Source: Rhodospirillaceae bacterium
Lineage (GTDB): Bacteria; Pseudomonadota; Alphaproteobacteria; UBA8366; Aestuariispiraceae
Assembly: GCA_002709955.1 (NCBI GenBank)
Contig: PAQY01000007.1
Span: 1-64,000 of the forward strand
Length of the DNA stretch: 64,000 bases
Direction: 5' to 3'
How positions within the stretch are numbered: the stretch's first letter is position 1; every line of letters starts with the position of its first letter. Under the pieces are notes generated by a model. The model had not been told where the DNA came from. It saw nothing but the letters and a program-made list of their open reading frames with translations, and ran no database searches. This document shows, one piece after another, positions 54,355 through 63,692 of the stretch. Made by a program: the position numbers and the translations under genes.

Positions 54355-55995
54355 ATGTACGTAATTGGAATTAGTTCTGGATTGAAAGCGGGGCATCATG
54401 ATGGGGCGGCCGTTTTGATGCAGGATGGTGTTATTATTGCGGCAAGCGAAGAAGAACGGTTCACTTTAGGCAAACATGCTCGCGGGGACTTGCCAAAAGG
54501 GGCGATCAAATATTGTCTGCGTGAAGCTGGAATATCAATTCAAGACGTTTCTTTTATATGCTCTCCTTTGAAGACATATCCCAATTACGCCCAGCGCGTG
54601 GCTGAGTGGGTCGCCTTTAATTTCGGCCATTCGCCCAAAGTAGAACTGTATGACCACCACATGTGTCATGCGGCAAGTACATATTATAGTTCAGGTTTTG
54701 ATGAAGCGACGGTTGTTTGCTTGGATAATTCTGGAGACAACTCGTCTGGCGTAATTTTGCATGCCAAAGGAACGCAACAGACGGTGCTCAAACGGTTTGC
54801 TAGAGAAAATTCTTTGGGTCTCTACTATGGCATGATGACCCAGTATTTGGGGTATCAGATGACTAATGACGAATATAAGGTCATGGGTCTGGCATCCTAT
54901 GGAGAGCCCACGTATCTGGAGGAGTTTTCGAAGATTCTGCGACCCGACGGACTGGATTTTCATTTTAATCAAAGCTTCGACAAACGGATCGTGGACAAGG
55001 CGCTTTATACGACTGACTTTTCAACTCGTCAGGAGCGAATTTTCACAACCGGGTTAGAGGACGTTTTGGGCCCACGCCGGTTGCCCAATGCGCCATTAGA
55101 AGAACGACATCGGAACATTGCCGCTAGCTTACAGAAGCAACTTGAGGTTGTCGAAATCGAAATTGTTGAATCAGCTATTGCGCAGACCGGTTGTCCGGAT
55201 GTTTGTATTGCCGGTGGTGTTGGTTTGAACTGCAAGGCTAATATGGAAATCTTGTTGAATCCAGCCGTTCGACGTCTCTATGTTCCGCCAGTGCCACATG
55301 ATGCGGGCGTTGCGCTTGGGGCGGCAATGCTAAAACTCGTTGAAGAGGGGTTCCCAATCGAAAAAATGGACCACGCGTATTGGGGGCCGTCCTACACCGC
55401 TGACGAAATCAAATTCCGGTTGAACCAAATTGGGGCTGATTATCAAGATTTGAATGATCCAACTGAAGCCTGCGTCAAAGATCTTGGTAAAGGATATAAG
55501 GTTGGGTGGTTCCAAGGGCGCATGGAATACGGTCCACGTGCCTTAGGGAATCGTTCCATTATAGCCGATCCATCTGATGAAGGTGCGAAAGAGCGGATTA
55601 ATTCGAGTATAAAATATCGAGAAGAGTTTCGTCCCTTCTGTCCTTCCATATTGTATGAGCACCAGGATGATTATTTCGACGCTGGGTTTGACGCACCCTT
55701 TATGGTTGTTACATTGCCGGCGAAGTCGACGGCCAGAAAGGCGGCCCCTGCAGTTGTCCATGTTGATGATACGGCCCGCATACAATCAGTTCGTGCAGAT
55801 ACGAATGCGCCCTTCCATGCCTTGATCAGTGCTTTCCACAAGGCAGGTGGTCCACCGATGTTATTGAATACGAGCTTGAATATTAACGAACAGCCAACGG
55901 TCAATGCGCCGTTGGAAGCTTTGCATACATTCTTCTGTAGTGGATTAGACGTGTTGTATCTGGAGAATTTTCGCCTCGCCAAACCTGGAAAATAA
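54355..55995 (+). CDS. Carbamoyltransferase, NodU/CmcH family
   Basis: A 546-residue carbamoyltransferase that makes carbamoyl-adenylate and passes the carbamoyl group to a hydroxyl. The N-terminal domain has IGISSGLKAGHHDGAAVL, ASEEERFTLGKHARG, YDHHMCHAASTYYSSGF with the metal/carbamoyl-binding histidines, and CLDNSGD. The C-terminal part has GRMEYGPRALGNRSI and the LNTSLNINEQPTV signature. In rhizobia NodU decorates Nod factors; related enzymes carbamoylate sugars and antibiotics. The ATG at 54355 fits the conserved start; an upstream in-frame extension to 54265 overlaps the GT4 gene. Confidence 0.92.
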   Translation: MYVIGISSGLKAGHHDGAAVLMQDGVIIAASEEERFTLGKHARGDLPKGAIKYCLREAGISIQDVSFICSPLKTYPNYAQRVAEWVAFNFGHSPKVELYDHHMCHAASTYYSSGFDEATVVCLDNSGDNSSGVILHAKGTQQTVLKRFARENSLGLYYGMMTQYLGYQMTNDEYKVMGLASYGEPTYLEEFSKILRPDGLDFHFNQSFDKRIVDKALYTTDFSTRQERIFTTGLEDVLGPRRLPNAPLEERHRNIAASLQKQLEVVEIEIVESAIAQTGCPDVCIAGGVGLNCKANMEILLNPAVRRLYVPPVPHDAGVALGAAMLKLVEEGFPIEKMDHAYWGPSYTADEIKFRLNQIGADYQDLNDPTEACVKDLGKGYKVGWFQGRMEYGPRALGNRSIIADPSDEGAKERINSSIKYREEFRPFCPSILYEHQDDYFDAGFDAPFMVVTLPAKSTARKAAPAVVHVDDTARIQSVRADTNAPFHALISAFHKAGGPPMLLNTSLNINEQPTVNAPLEALHTFFCSGLDVLYLENFRLAKPGK

Positions 55996-56030
55996 ATGCG
56001 CGGATATTCTCTAAAAATGGAAACAGCGTG

Positions 56031-57884
56031 ATGGCGACTCAAAAAGCCATTCGGGATTATCTCGCAGATTTGGCAACGCTTGGAGTACGTCCCTCGCAAT
56101 ATTTTAAATTATGCGTGGCTCGTCTTGCCGTGATTTTCTTTGAAGCGATTACAATCGGCTTATTTTTGCCGATTTTGCAATTCGTTCAAGCGCGTGGTGA
56201 TCGGGCAGAATTGGTTCAAAATGCAGCGTATTGGAAATCGGTGATTGAAACTCTGGAGCAACTCTCTCTGCCTTTGGGGCTGCCGACTTTGTTTTTTATT
56301 ACCCTGGTTTTTTTGGGCGCGCGCCAAGTCTCTAAGTATGCCGAGTCTATAATTCGTAGCCGTCTGCGCGAGGAACTTGTAAGAAATGTTCGCTCGGCAG
56401 GGTTCGAGGCATTTGTCAGGGCGAAATTGGATGTGCAAAGAACCCTGACGCAAGGCGAGATAATGAATGCTCTGGGCCAGGAAACGGATCGTGCGACTGT
56501 GTCTGCCTACGAACCTGTAACCTTAGCAACATCGATATTCATGATCACGTTTTATGGAGGTGCTCTGCTGATTGCAGAACCAATCCTAACGCTTTGGGTG
56601 GTTGGGATTTTAGGTCTGACAGCATTTTTTTTTAGAGTATTCTTCCGTTTGGCCAAGACATCCAGCATTGAGATTACAGCAGCAAATGAAGCTGCATCTG
56701 TGTTTTTAGCAGAGCGCCTACGATCTATGCGGTTGATCCGTTTGACGCGAACCGAGTCCTTGGAATGTAAGGAAATGGATTCGCGCAATGAGTGGCGGTT
56801 TCGTGTAAATTTTGGTTTTGCCAAAAGTCAGGGTGTATTGTCTGCACTTTCGGAACCTATCGCGGTCGTGGCATGTTTCGCCGTGATTTATCTGGGCGTG
56901 AATGTCTTTGGGTTGGCACTAGAAGGACTGGCGATGTTCGTAATCGTCCTGGCGCGCCTAACGCCGATGTTCAAGGAAGTTGTGAGTCTCAGCCAGACGC
57001 TTGTGGCTTTTCGAACTAGTTTACATAAGGTCGCCTCAACGCTTCGGACTCTGCTAGAGTCTCGGGAACCAGATGATGGCGTACCTGCTCCAATGATGGT
57101 GAAGGAAGGCATCGCATTCAGATCTATTTCGGTAACTTATCCAGGGTCTGATCAGCCTGCATTGAAGGATATCTCTACTCAGATAGCGGTTGGGACGATA
57201 ACTGCTCTTGTTGGTCCTTCTGGTGCTGGAAAATCTACCTTGATTGATCTGTTGCCACGCCTGCGCCAGCCAAGCTCTGGGAAGGTGGAGATCGACGGTC
57301 AGGACGTTGCGTTAATGGAGCTTTCAGGTTACCGGCACCTTATCGGTTATGTCCCGCAGCATCCGCAATTGTTTGATACAACGGTCGCCGAGCATATAGC
57401 ACTTGGTGTTCAGAATCCGTCATTTCATAATATTCAGGCGGCAGCGCTTGCCGCCGGAGCAGATTCATTTATTGCTCAATTCCCGAAGGGATACCAAACT
57501 CGGCTCGGAGAAAATGGCTCATTGATTTCGGGCGGTCAAAGACAAAGACTGGATCTCGCTCGAGTTTTGATGAGCGGTGCTGACATTCTGATCTTTGATG
57601 AGCCGACCAGTAATCTTGATGCAGAGTCCGAAGCACAGTTTATGGCAACCATCCGGCATTTAGCTAGGGAGAATAGAAAGACAATTTTTGTGGTTACCCA
57701 TAGGCTTTCGAGCCTGGTTCATGTCGATAATATTCTTTTGATGGAAAATGGACGCATCGTGATGGAGGGTACTCATGACGACTTAATGTCCCGGAAAGGC
57801 TGGTATCGAGATGCTTGCGGACAGCAGGGGTTGTTGAGAAAACCAGGGCAGGTGACGATAGAATCGAACAAGCATCATGGCTGA
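56031..57884 (+). CDS. ABC exporter/flippase, MsbA or PglK type
   Basis: A 617-residue fused ABC half-transporter. Residues 1-330 hold about six membrane helices. The ATPase domain has Walker A GPSGAGKST near residue 398, signature ISGGQRQRLDLARVL, Walker B ILIFDEPTSNLD and the H-loop (VVTHRLSS). Homologues flip lipid-linked oligosaccharides (PglK) or lipid A (MsbA); a lipid-linked glycan is the likely cargo here. The ATG at 56031 is used, with a GTG one codon upstream. It overlaps the aminotransferase gene by 8 nt. Confidence 0.92.
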   Translation: MATQKAIRDYLADLATLGVRPSQYFKLCVARLAVIFFEAITIGLFLPILQFVQARGDRAELVQNAAYWKSVIETLEQLSLPLGLPTLFFITLVFLGARQVSKYAESIIRSRLREELVRNVRSAGFEAFVRAKLDVQRTLTQGEIMNALGQETDRATVSAYEPVTLATSIFMITFYGGALLIAEPILTLWVVGILGLTAFFFRVFFRLAKTSSIEITAANEAASVFLAERLRSMRLIRLTRTESLECKEMDSRNEWRFRVNFGFAKSQGVLSALSEPIAVVACFAVIYLGVNVFGLALEGLAMFVIVLARLTPMFKEVVSLSQTLVAFRTSLHKVASTLRTLLESREPDDGVPAPMMVKEGIAFRSISVTYPGSDQPALKDISTQIAVGTITALVGPSGAGKSTLIDLLPRLRQPSSGKVEIDGQDVALMELSGYRHLIGYVPQHPQLFDTTVAEHIALGVQNPSFHNIQAAALAAGADSFIAQFPKGYQTRLGENGSLISGGQRQRLDLARVLMSGADILIFDEPTSNLDAESEAQFMATIRHLARENRKTIFVVTHRLSSLVHVDNILLMENGRIVMEGTHDDLMSRKGWYRDACGQQGLLRKPGQVTIESNKHHG

Positions 57885-59100
57885 TTTTTCATTTTTACCA
57901 TATGGCAAGCAGATCATTGAAGAAGATGATATTGCTGCGGTGACGTCGGCTCTGCAGAGTGACTTTCTTACGACTGGTCCGTTGGTCGCACAATTTGAGG
58001 AGGCGTTTTGCGCGGTTGTTTCCGCAGGGTTTTCGATCTCTTGTTCCAGTGCGACGGCTGGTTTGCACCTCGCCTGTGCAGCTGTTGGGTTGAAAGAAAA
58101 TGACTTGGCGATTGTGCCGGCGAATACCTTCGTCGCAACCGCCAATGCTGTGCGGTACTGCGGCGCAGATGTGGTGTTCGCTGATGTGAATCCTGAGACG
58201 GGGATGATGGGAATCAAACATTTGCGCGATACCTTGGCGCGATTGGGGCCGGATCGGAAGCGGGTTAGAGTTATTTTACCGGTCTACTTTGCCGGTGAAG
58301 TTGCCGAAGTCGAAGAGATATATGAAGAAGCCAAACGCTTAGGCGCAATGGTCATTGAAGATGCTGCCCATGCGTTAGGATCGCGTTATCAATCTAAAGA
58401 TGGTCAATGGCATATTGTTGGTGCGTGCGATCACAGCGATCTGGCCGTGTTTTCCTTTCACCCAGTTAAAACAATTACTATGGGAGAAGGTGGCGTAGTC
58501 TCTACTCAGAATTCTGATCTGGCAAAGAGGGTGGCGTTATTGAGATCGCATGGAATTGAGCGAAATAAGGATGTTTTCACAAACAAAGTGTTGGCTTTTG
58601 CCGAAAATGGCAGTGTTAACCCGTGGTATTATGAGATGACTAATTTGGGGTGGAACTATCGGGTAACGGACATTCAATGCGCCCTAGGGATGACTCAATT
58701 GCAGAAATTGGATCGGTTTGGTAAGGCACGGCAAAGCTTAGTGGGTCGCTATCGAAGTCAATTATCGGACCGCTCACCCTATTTGACCTGTTTGAAATCT
58801 TCGCCGCATTGCAAACCGGTCAACCACCTGTTCGTTATCCTTATTGATTTTGAGGCATTAGGGATTTCCCGAGGGGATCTAATTCAGTCTCTTAAAGACG
58901 ATAAAATCGGAACTCAGGTTCATTACGTCCCAGTTCTCTACCAGCCCTATTATCAAGCGCTGTACCCGAACCATCCAGATTTACCCGGGGTGCGACGTTA
59001 CTACGACCAATGCCTTTCTCTGCCGCTTTATCCAACTCTGGAAATGTCTGATGTGGATCGTGTCGTTCAATCGCTAAAAAACAAGCTTGAAATACAATAA
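57877..59100 (+). CDS. DegT/DnrJ/EryC1 family aminotransferase, PseC-like
   Basis: A 407-residue PLP enzyme. PYGKQIIEEDDIAAVTSAL and SDFLTTGP at the N-terminus, ILPVYFAGEVAEVEEI, EDAAHALGS and the PLP lysine Lys198 in FHPVKTITMGEGG match the nucleotide-sugar C4 aminotransferases, closest in pattern to PseC of the pseudaminic acid pathway. It would transfer an amino group from glutamate to a UDP-4-keto-6-deoxy sugar. PseB, which makes that substrate, is not in this window. It overlaps the ABC transporter gene by 8 nt and touches the next gene (TAATG). Confidence 0.9.
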   Translation: MADFSFLPYGKQIIEEDDIAAVTSALQSDFLTTGPLVAQFEEAFCAVVSAGFSISCSSATAGLHLACAAVGLKENDLAIVPANTFVATANAVRYCGADVVFADVNPETGMMGIKHLRDTLARLGPDRKRVRVILPVYFAGEVAEVEEIYEEAKRLGAMVIEDAAHALGSRYQSKDGQWHIVGACDHSDLAVFSFHPVKTITMGEGGVVSTQNSDLAKRVALLRSHGIERNKDVFTNKVLAFAENGSVNPWYYEMTNLGWNYRVTDIQCALGMTQLQKLDRFGKARQSLVGRYRSQLSDRSPYLTCLKSSPHCKPVNHLFVILIDFEALGISRGDLIQSLKDDKIGTQVHYVPVLYQPYYQALYPNHPDLPGVRRYYDQCLSLPLYPTLEMSDVDRVVQSLKNKLEIQ

Positions 59101-59789
59101 TGAGCACCATCGCTATCATTCCGGCTCGGGCTGGGTCAAAACGCATTCCGAAAAAGAATCTGGCATTGGTGAATGGCATTCCGATGGTGACTTGGTCGAT
59201 TCGTGCTGCAGTCGAAAGCAAGATGTTCGACCGTATCATCGTTTCCTCCGACAGTTCAGAAATTTATGAAATCGCCAAAGTGGAAAAGGTTGAGTTTGAT
59301 CAGAGACCGCCTTATTTGGCTGGGGATGATGCTCGGGTGCGCGACGTCTGTATGGATATACTAAGTCGCATTGAAGCGCAGGGCGAAATGCCAATGATTA
59401 TGTCTGTTCTCTATGCAACCGCCCCGCTTAGGACCGCCGAAGATATTAAAGCGACAGTGTCTTTGATCACACCTGGTATCTGTGATTTTGCGGTTGCGGT
59501 AACTGAATTCAGCCATCCGGTACATCAGGCCTTAATCCGTAAGCCTGATGGAAGCGGCGTCCCAGCTTTTCCTGAGTTGGTTCGGCTTCGTCACGATGAG
59601 ATTGCGAGCTATGTGGTGGACAATGGCAGTACATATTCGGTTTGTGTTGCAGAGTGGCTGCGTCAAAAGACATGGTTCGGGTCCTCCTTACGCATGCATC
59701 TGATGCCTAGACGGCGCTCCATAGATGTCGATACGCCCGAAGATTTAGATTATTTGAGATTCGTCGCCGGTCAGGATTTGGTGTCGTGA
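59100..59789 (+). CDS. CMP-ulosonate (pseudaminic/legionaminic type) cytidylyltransferase
   Basis: A 229-residue CMP-nonulosonate synthetase. The intact nucleotide loop IPARAGSKRIPKKN (residues 7-20), VSSDSSEIYEIA near residue 48 and RRRSIDVDTPEDLDYL at the C-terminus match the PseF/NeuA family. It activates a nonulosonic acid with CTP. It directly follows a PseC-like aminotransferase, so pseudaminic acid is the first candidate, but the synthase and other steps are missing here. Overlaps the next gene by 4 nt (GTGA). Confidence 0.9.
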   Translation: MSTIAIIPARAGSKRIPKKNLALVNGIPMVTWSIRAAVESKMFDRIIVSSDSSEIYEIAKVEKVEFDQRPPYLAGDDARVRDVCMDILSRIEAQGEMPMIMSVLYATAPLRTAEDIKATVSLITPGICDFAVAVTEFSHPVHQALIRKPDGSGVPAFPELVRLRHDEIASYVVDNGSTYSVCVAEWLRQKTWFGSSLRMHLMPRRRSIDVDTPEDLDYLRFVAGQDLVS

Positions 59790-60781
59790 AAGTCCTCGTA
59801 ATTGGATGTGGTTCGATTGGCTCTCGGCATTCACGGCTACTAAAATCTCTATGCGATGTTGCTGTCTGGGATACTGATAATGGACGGGCGCAGGCACTTG
59901 CGGATACTTTGAACGTAAACTGTTTTTCAAACTTCGATGCGGCCAAAAACTGGCAGCCAGATGGTGTTGTCATCGCCGTCCCCAATGAGTTTCATGTTTC
60001 TGTCGCACTGCCATGGTTGGGACATGTAAGAAGCATTCTGGTAGAGAAGCCTTTAGCCGCGACCGTCACCGACGCTGAACGTCTGATGACGTCGATTAAA
60101 GGCAGTGGGACCAAGGTTTACGGTGCATGCAACATGCGCTTTCATCCTGGAGTTAGGATGCTGAAGCAAGGATTGGAATCGATTGGGACTCCGTTGTTCG
60201 CCCGTTTGCATTACGGAAACTCGTTACCGAATATGCGACCGAACAGTGATTATCGGAAGTTGTATTGTGCCTCTCGCGTCGCGGGTGGTGGTGTTATCTT
60301 AGACGCGATCCATGAACTCGATTACATTAAGTGGTTGCTAGGCCCTGCCACAATGCTCACAGCAGCTGCGGGACGCCTTTCTGATTTGGATATTGATGTC
60401 GAAGATTGGGCGTGTCTAACGCTTTGTCATGAGTCTGGGCCCCGCACGGAAATCCAACTGGACTATTTGCGTCCGTATAAGCGGCGTGGTGGAGAGATTG
60501 TCGGGTCTATGGGCGCTGTGAGTTGGAATAGCGAAGGCAAATCACCAGAAATCATAAAATCTGATCTAGTGATGGTGTCTGACACATCCCCCCGTAGCCT
60601 TTTAGATCAATTGGGCGTAAATGGGGATGATGCTTTTGTCTCGATGTACCAATGTTTTTTGTCGGCAATGCAATCAGGTGGGTCCTCAGATTTAGCAAGT
60701 ATAGAGGAAGCCTTTGATACACTGCGGCTGGCCTGGGATTGTCTTGGCGCGGTGCTACCGCTTGATGCTGGAAGGAAATGA
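59786..60781 (+). CDS. Gfo/Idh/MocA family oxidoreductase
   Basis: A 331-residue NAD(P)-dependent dehydrogenase, GTG start in a GTGA overlap. Rossmann motif VLVIGCGSIGSRHSRLL, catalytic ILVEKPLAATVTDAERL (EKP near residue 92) and the GGGVILDAIHELDYIKWL His region near residue 172 are conserved. Genes of this type regularly sit beside CMP-nonulosonate synthetases and class III aminotransferases in flagellin or surface glycan islands, where they are thought to modify the ulosonic acid. It is only distantly similar to the relative at 44982. Confidence 0.88.
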   Translation: MKVLVIGCGSIGSRHSRLLKSLCDVAVWDTDNGRAQALADTLNVNCFSNFDAAKNWQPDGVVIAVPNEFHVSVALPWLGHVRSILVEKPLAATVTDAERLMTSIKGSGTKVYGACNMRFHPGVRMLKQGLESIGTPLFARLHYGNSLPNMRPNSDYRKLYCASRVAGGGVILDAIHELDYIKWLLGPATMLTAAAGRLSDLDIDVEDWACLTLCHESGPRTEIQLDYLRPYKRRGGEIVGSMGAVSWNSEGKSPEIIKSDLVMVSDTSPRSLLDQLGVNGDDAFVSMYQCFLSAMQSGGSSDLASIEEAFDTLRLAWDCLGAVLPLDAGRK

Positions 60782-60784
60782 CCC

Positions 60785-62095
60785 GTGAGTGATCAAGAAC
60801 GCTCTTTTGATCCGCGTTATACTAAAAGCTGGGAGATGTTGCAGCGAGCTGAGCGTGTTATTCCGCTTGGGTCTCAAACATTTTCAAAGAGCAAAATCAA
60901 CTATCCCGAAGGTGCTGCGCCGCTCTTTCTTACACATGGAAAAGGTTCTCATGCTTGGGATGTCGACGGCAATGAATATGTCGATATGGTTGGTGGCCTT
61001 TTACCGCTTATTCTTGGATATTCGGATCCAGATGTGAATGCTGCGATCGTTGATCAATTAGAACGGGGCATAAGTTATAGCCTTGCAACAGAGCGTGAGA
61101 TCGAGTTGGCAGAAATGCTTGTTGAAACCATTCCCTGTGCGGAAATGGTGCGATTTGGCAAGAATGGGACCGATGCGACCTCTGGTGCAGTTCGTCTCGC
61201 CAGAGCTTATACGGGGCGGGATCGCCTTGCTTTGGGTGGGTATCATGGTTGGCAGGATTGGTATGTGGGGGCAACCGTTCGCAACAAAGGCGTACCCAAA
61301 GCAATCCGAGATCTAAGTGACAAGTTTAACTATAGTGATTTGGATTCTCTCCATGCCCTTTTTAAGGCACATCCAGGAGAATATGCGGCGGTGCTTGTTG
61401 AGCCACTAAATTCATATGTCCCGACGAGAGATCATGTTGAAGAGCTTAAAGAGTTAACACACGCGCACGGAGCTTTGCTGGTTTTTGACGAGGTGATCAC
61501 CGGTTTTCGAATTGCAGTTGGTGGGGCTCAGGAATATCTGGGCGTCACACCTGATTTGGCCAGTTGTGGAAAGGCAATGGCCAATGGCATGCCGATATCC
61601 GCTGTGGTTGGATCATCGAAGATCATGGTGGAGATGGAGGAGATATTCTTTTCTTCGACTTTCGGTGGAGAGGCATTATCCATCGCGGCAGCCATCGCCA
61701 CAATTAAGAAGCTGAAAAACCTCCATGTTCTCCCTAAAATTTGGGATCTAGGCGATAGACTGGCGCGACATGTAAGTGAGAAAATCTCTGATAATGGCTT
61801 GAGTGATCATATTTCACTTCTTGGATTAGGACCATGGAAAATTGTCAACTTCGCGCCTCATACATCAGCATCCAAAGAAGCAATCAAGACTTACTTTATT
61901 AAGGGTATGTTGTCGAATGGCGTATTAATAACCGGCTCTCATAATGTATGTTTTGCGCTGACTGTAGAAGATGAGAAATTTGTTCTGGGGGCTTGGGAAA
62001 AAGTTCTTTTAGAAATTTCCGCAGCACTAAAGAAAGGCGACTTAGAGTCCAATTTGGGTTGTCCGGTGATCCGTCCCGTCTTTTCCGTCCGTTAG
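60785..62095 (+). CDS. Class III aminotransferase (glutamate-1-semialdehyde aminotransferase-like)
   Basis: A 436-residue PLP enzyme of fold type I, class III. The PLP lysine is Lys263 in SCGKAMANGMPISAV, the PLP-nitrogen Asp235 lies in LLVFDEVITGFR, and the FGKNGTDATSGAVRLARAYTG region binds the cofactor phosphate. It looks like HemL but sits in a glycan operon next to an oxidoreductase and a CMP-sugar synthetase. A role in aminating a keto sugar made by the Gfo/Idh/MocA protein is more likely than heme synthesis. The GTG at 60785, 3 nt after the previous stop, was chosen. Confidence 0.88.
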   Translation: MSDQERSFDPRYTKSWEMLQRAERVIPLGSQTFSKSKINYPEGAAPLFLTHGKGSHAWDVDGNEYVDMVGGLLPLILGYSDPDVNAAIVDQLERGISYSLATEREIELAEMLVETIPCAEMVRFGKNGTDATSGAVRLARAYTGRDRLALGGYHGWQDWYVGATVRNKGVPKAIRDLSDKFNYSDLDSLHALFKAHPGEYAAVLVEPLNSYVPTRDHVEELKELTHAHGALLVFDEVITGFRIAVGGAQEYLGVTPDLASCGKAMANGMPISAVVGSSKIMVEMEEIFFSSTFGGEALSIAAAIATIKKLKNLHVLPKIWDLGDRLARHVSEKISDNGLSDHISLLGLGPWKIVNFAPHTSASKEAIKTYFIKGMLSNGVLITGSHNVCFALTVEDEKFVLGAWEKVLLEISAALKKGDLESNLGCPVIRPVFSVR

Positions 62096-62119
62096 GCTGC
62101 AAAAAAAGGCATATTCAAG

Positions 62120-63655
62120 GTGCTGTTTAACTCCTTCCAGTTTATTTTTATTTTTATGCCAAGCCTATTGGTTATTTTTTATCTAAATCAGAAATTTAAG
62201 GTTGTGTCTGGTGTCAATCTTATGATTGGCGCCTCGGTTATGTTTTACTCATACTATTATCCGCCTTACCTGCTGATAATTCTTGTGTCGGTTCTCTTTA
62301 ATTTTGGTGTCGGTTGTCTGTTGGAGCGGATCAAGAATGGGCGAAAGCAATTACCACAAGCGCTTATGGTGTTTGCGATTTCTGCAAACCTTCTTGCGTT
62401 AGGATATTATAAGTATTTTGATTTTTTTGCCAGTGAGATGTCGCGGCTTATAGGTTTGAATCCAATATTTGATGCGGTCGCATTGCCACTTGCTATTTCC
62501 TTTTTTACTTTTCAGCAAATCGGTTATTTAGTGGATACTTATACGGGGCGTCAGATGCATGTTGATTTTGCACGCTATGCCTTATTCATCCTTTTCTTTC
62601 CCCAATTGATCGCTGGTCCAATCTGCCAGGCGCGGGAGCTTATCCCGCAGCTAGCAAAACTCGAACATAAACGTCGCTTTGTCGCCAATATTTCTGTCGG
62701 CTTAGCAGTTTTTTCTTTGGGTCTGTTTAAGAAGACCATCCTTGCAGATTCTGTTTCAACCTATGCCGATGCTGTTTTCGGTGTTGCGGAAACGGGTGCT
62801 CCCATTGATTTTATTGCGGCATGGGGGGGGGCGTTGTCCTTTACCTTCCAAATATATTTTGATTTCTCTGGTTACTCTGAAATGGCGTTGGGGTTGGCGC
62901 GGTGTATTGGAATTCGTCTACCTTTGAATTTCTTTTCACCTTACAAAGCGCTGGACATTATAGATTTCTGGCGTCGTTGGCATATCACTCTATCACGATT
63001 TTTGCGTGATCATATTTATATACCCTTAGGGGGTAACCGTGTTGGTCAGACGCGTTTGATGGTGAACCTTATGACTGTAATGGTGCTTGGTGGAATATGG
63101 CACGGTGCAGGATATACCTTTATTATTTGGGGCGCGCTGCATGGTGTTTACCTTGTTACTACGCATTTTTATAAGTCCAACTTTGGTCAAATGCGCTGGA
63201 CGTGGCTTGGGCCAAAAACGGCAATGACATGGACTTTTTTTCTCGTTGTTATTGCTTGGATTCCATTTCGATCTGAGAGCTTTTCCGGCATGATTGCTAT
63301 TTATCAGGGAATGATAGGATGGAATGGCGTTGTACTGCCATCTGGATTATCCCGGTTTTCTGGAGCGGAGGCTCTGCTGGCGCTGGGATTTGTTCAGACG
63401 GATGTAATTCCAATACGTGAGTTGGCTGAAAGATGGGCATGGATCGCTGTGTGCTGGGTGGTTGTATGGTTTTGTCCCAATATTTCACAGATATTTAGAA
63501 AAGCGTCATTTATTCAAACTTATTCAAATCGAGTGGCCTCTAGGATCGAGTTCTCGTTCTCGGGTATCTGGGCCATCTTTATTGCGCTAACCTTCTTCAT
63601 AGGCGTTGTTGGGATGTTGTCGGCACAGAAGGAGTTCTTGTATTTTGAATTCTAA
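62120..63655 (+). CDS. MBOAT family O-acyltransferase (AlgI-like)
   Basis: A 511-residue inner-membrane acyltransferase with about ten hydrophobic segments. It begins LFNSFQFIFIFMPSLLVIFY, contains FFPQLIAGPICQARELIPQL, the FDFSGYSEMALGLARCIGI segment and the WRRWHITLSRFLRDHIYIPLGG block, and carries the catalytic His in LGGIWHGAGYTFIIWG. AlgI-type enzymes pass acyl groups across the membrane for O-acetylation of polysaccharides, together with an SGNH/AlgX-type partner, which here follows directly. GTG start at 62120 with AAAGG upstream. Confidence 0.93.
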   Translation: MLFNSFQFIFIFMPSLLVIFYLNQKFKVVSGVNLMIGASVMFYSYYYPPYLLIILVSVLFNFGVGCLLERIKNGRKQLPQALMVFAISANLLALGYYKYFDFFASEMSRLIGLNPIFDAVALPLAISFFTFQQIGYLVDTYTGRQMHVDFARYALFILFFPQLIAGPICQARELIPQLAKLEHKRRFVANISVGLAVFSLGLFKKTILADSVSTYADAVFGVAETGAPIDFIAAWGGALSFTFQIYFDFSGYSEMALGLARCIGIRLPLNFFSPYKALDIIDFWRRWHITLSRFLRDHIYIPLGGNRVGQTRLMVNLMTVMVLGGIWHGAGYTFIIWGALHGVYLVTTHFYKSNFGQMRWTWLGPKTAMTWTFFLVVIAWIPFRSESFSGMIAIYQGMIGWNGVVLPSGLSRFSGAEALLALGFVQTDVIPIRELAERWAWIAVCWVVVWFCPNISQIFRKASFIQTYSNRVASRIEFSFSGIWAIFIALTFFIGVVGMLSAQKEFLYFEF

Positions 63656-63692
63656 TGTCGCCCCCATTTGCTTTGCGCGAGGTCGTACAACC

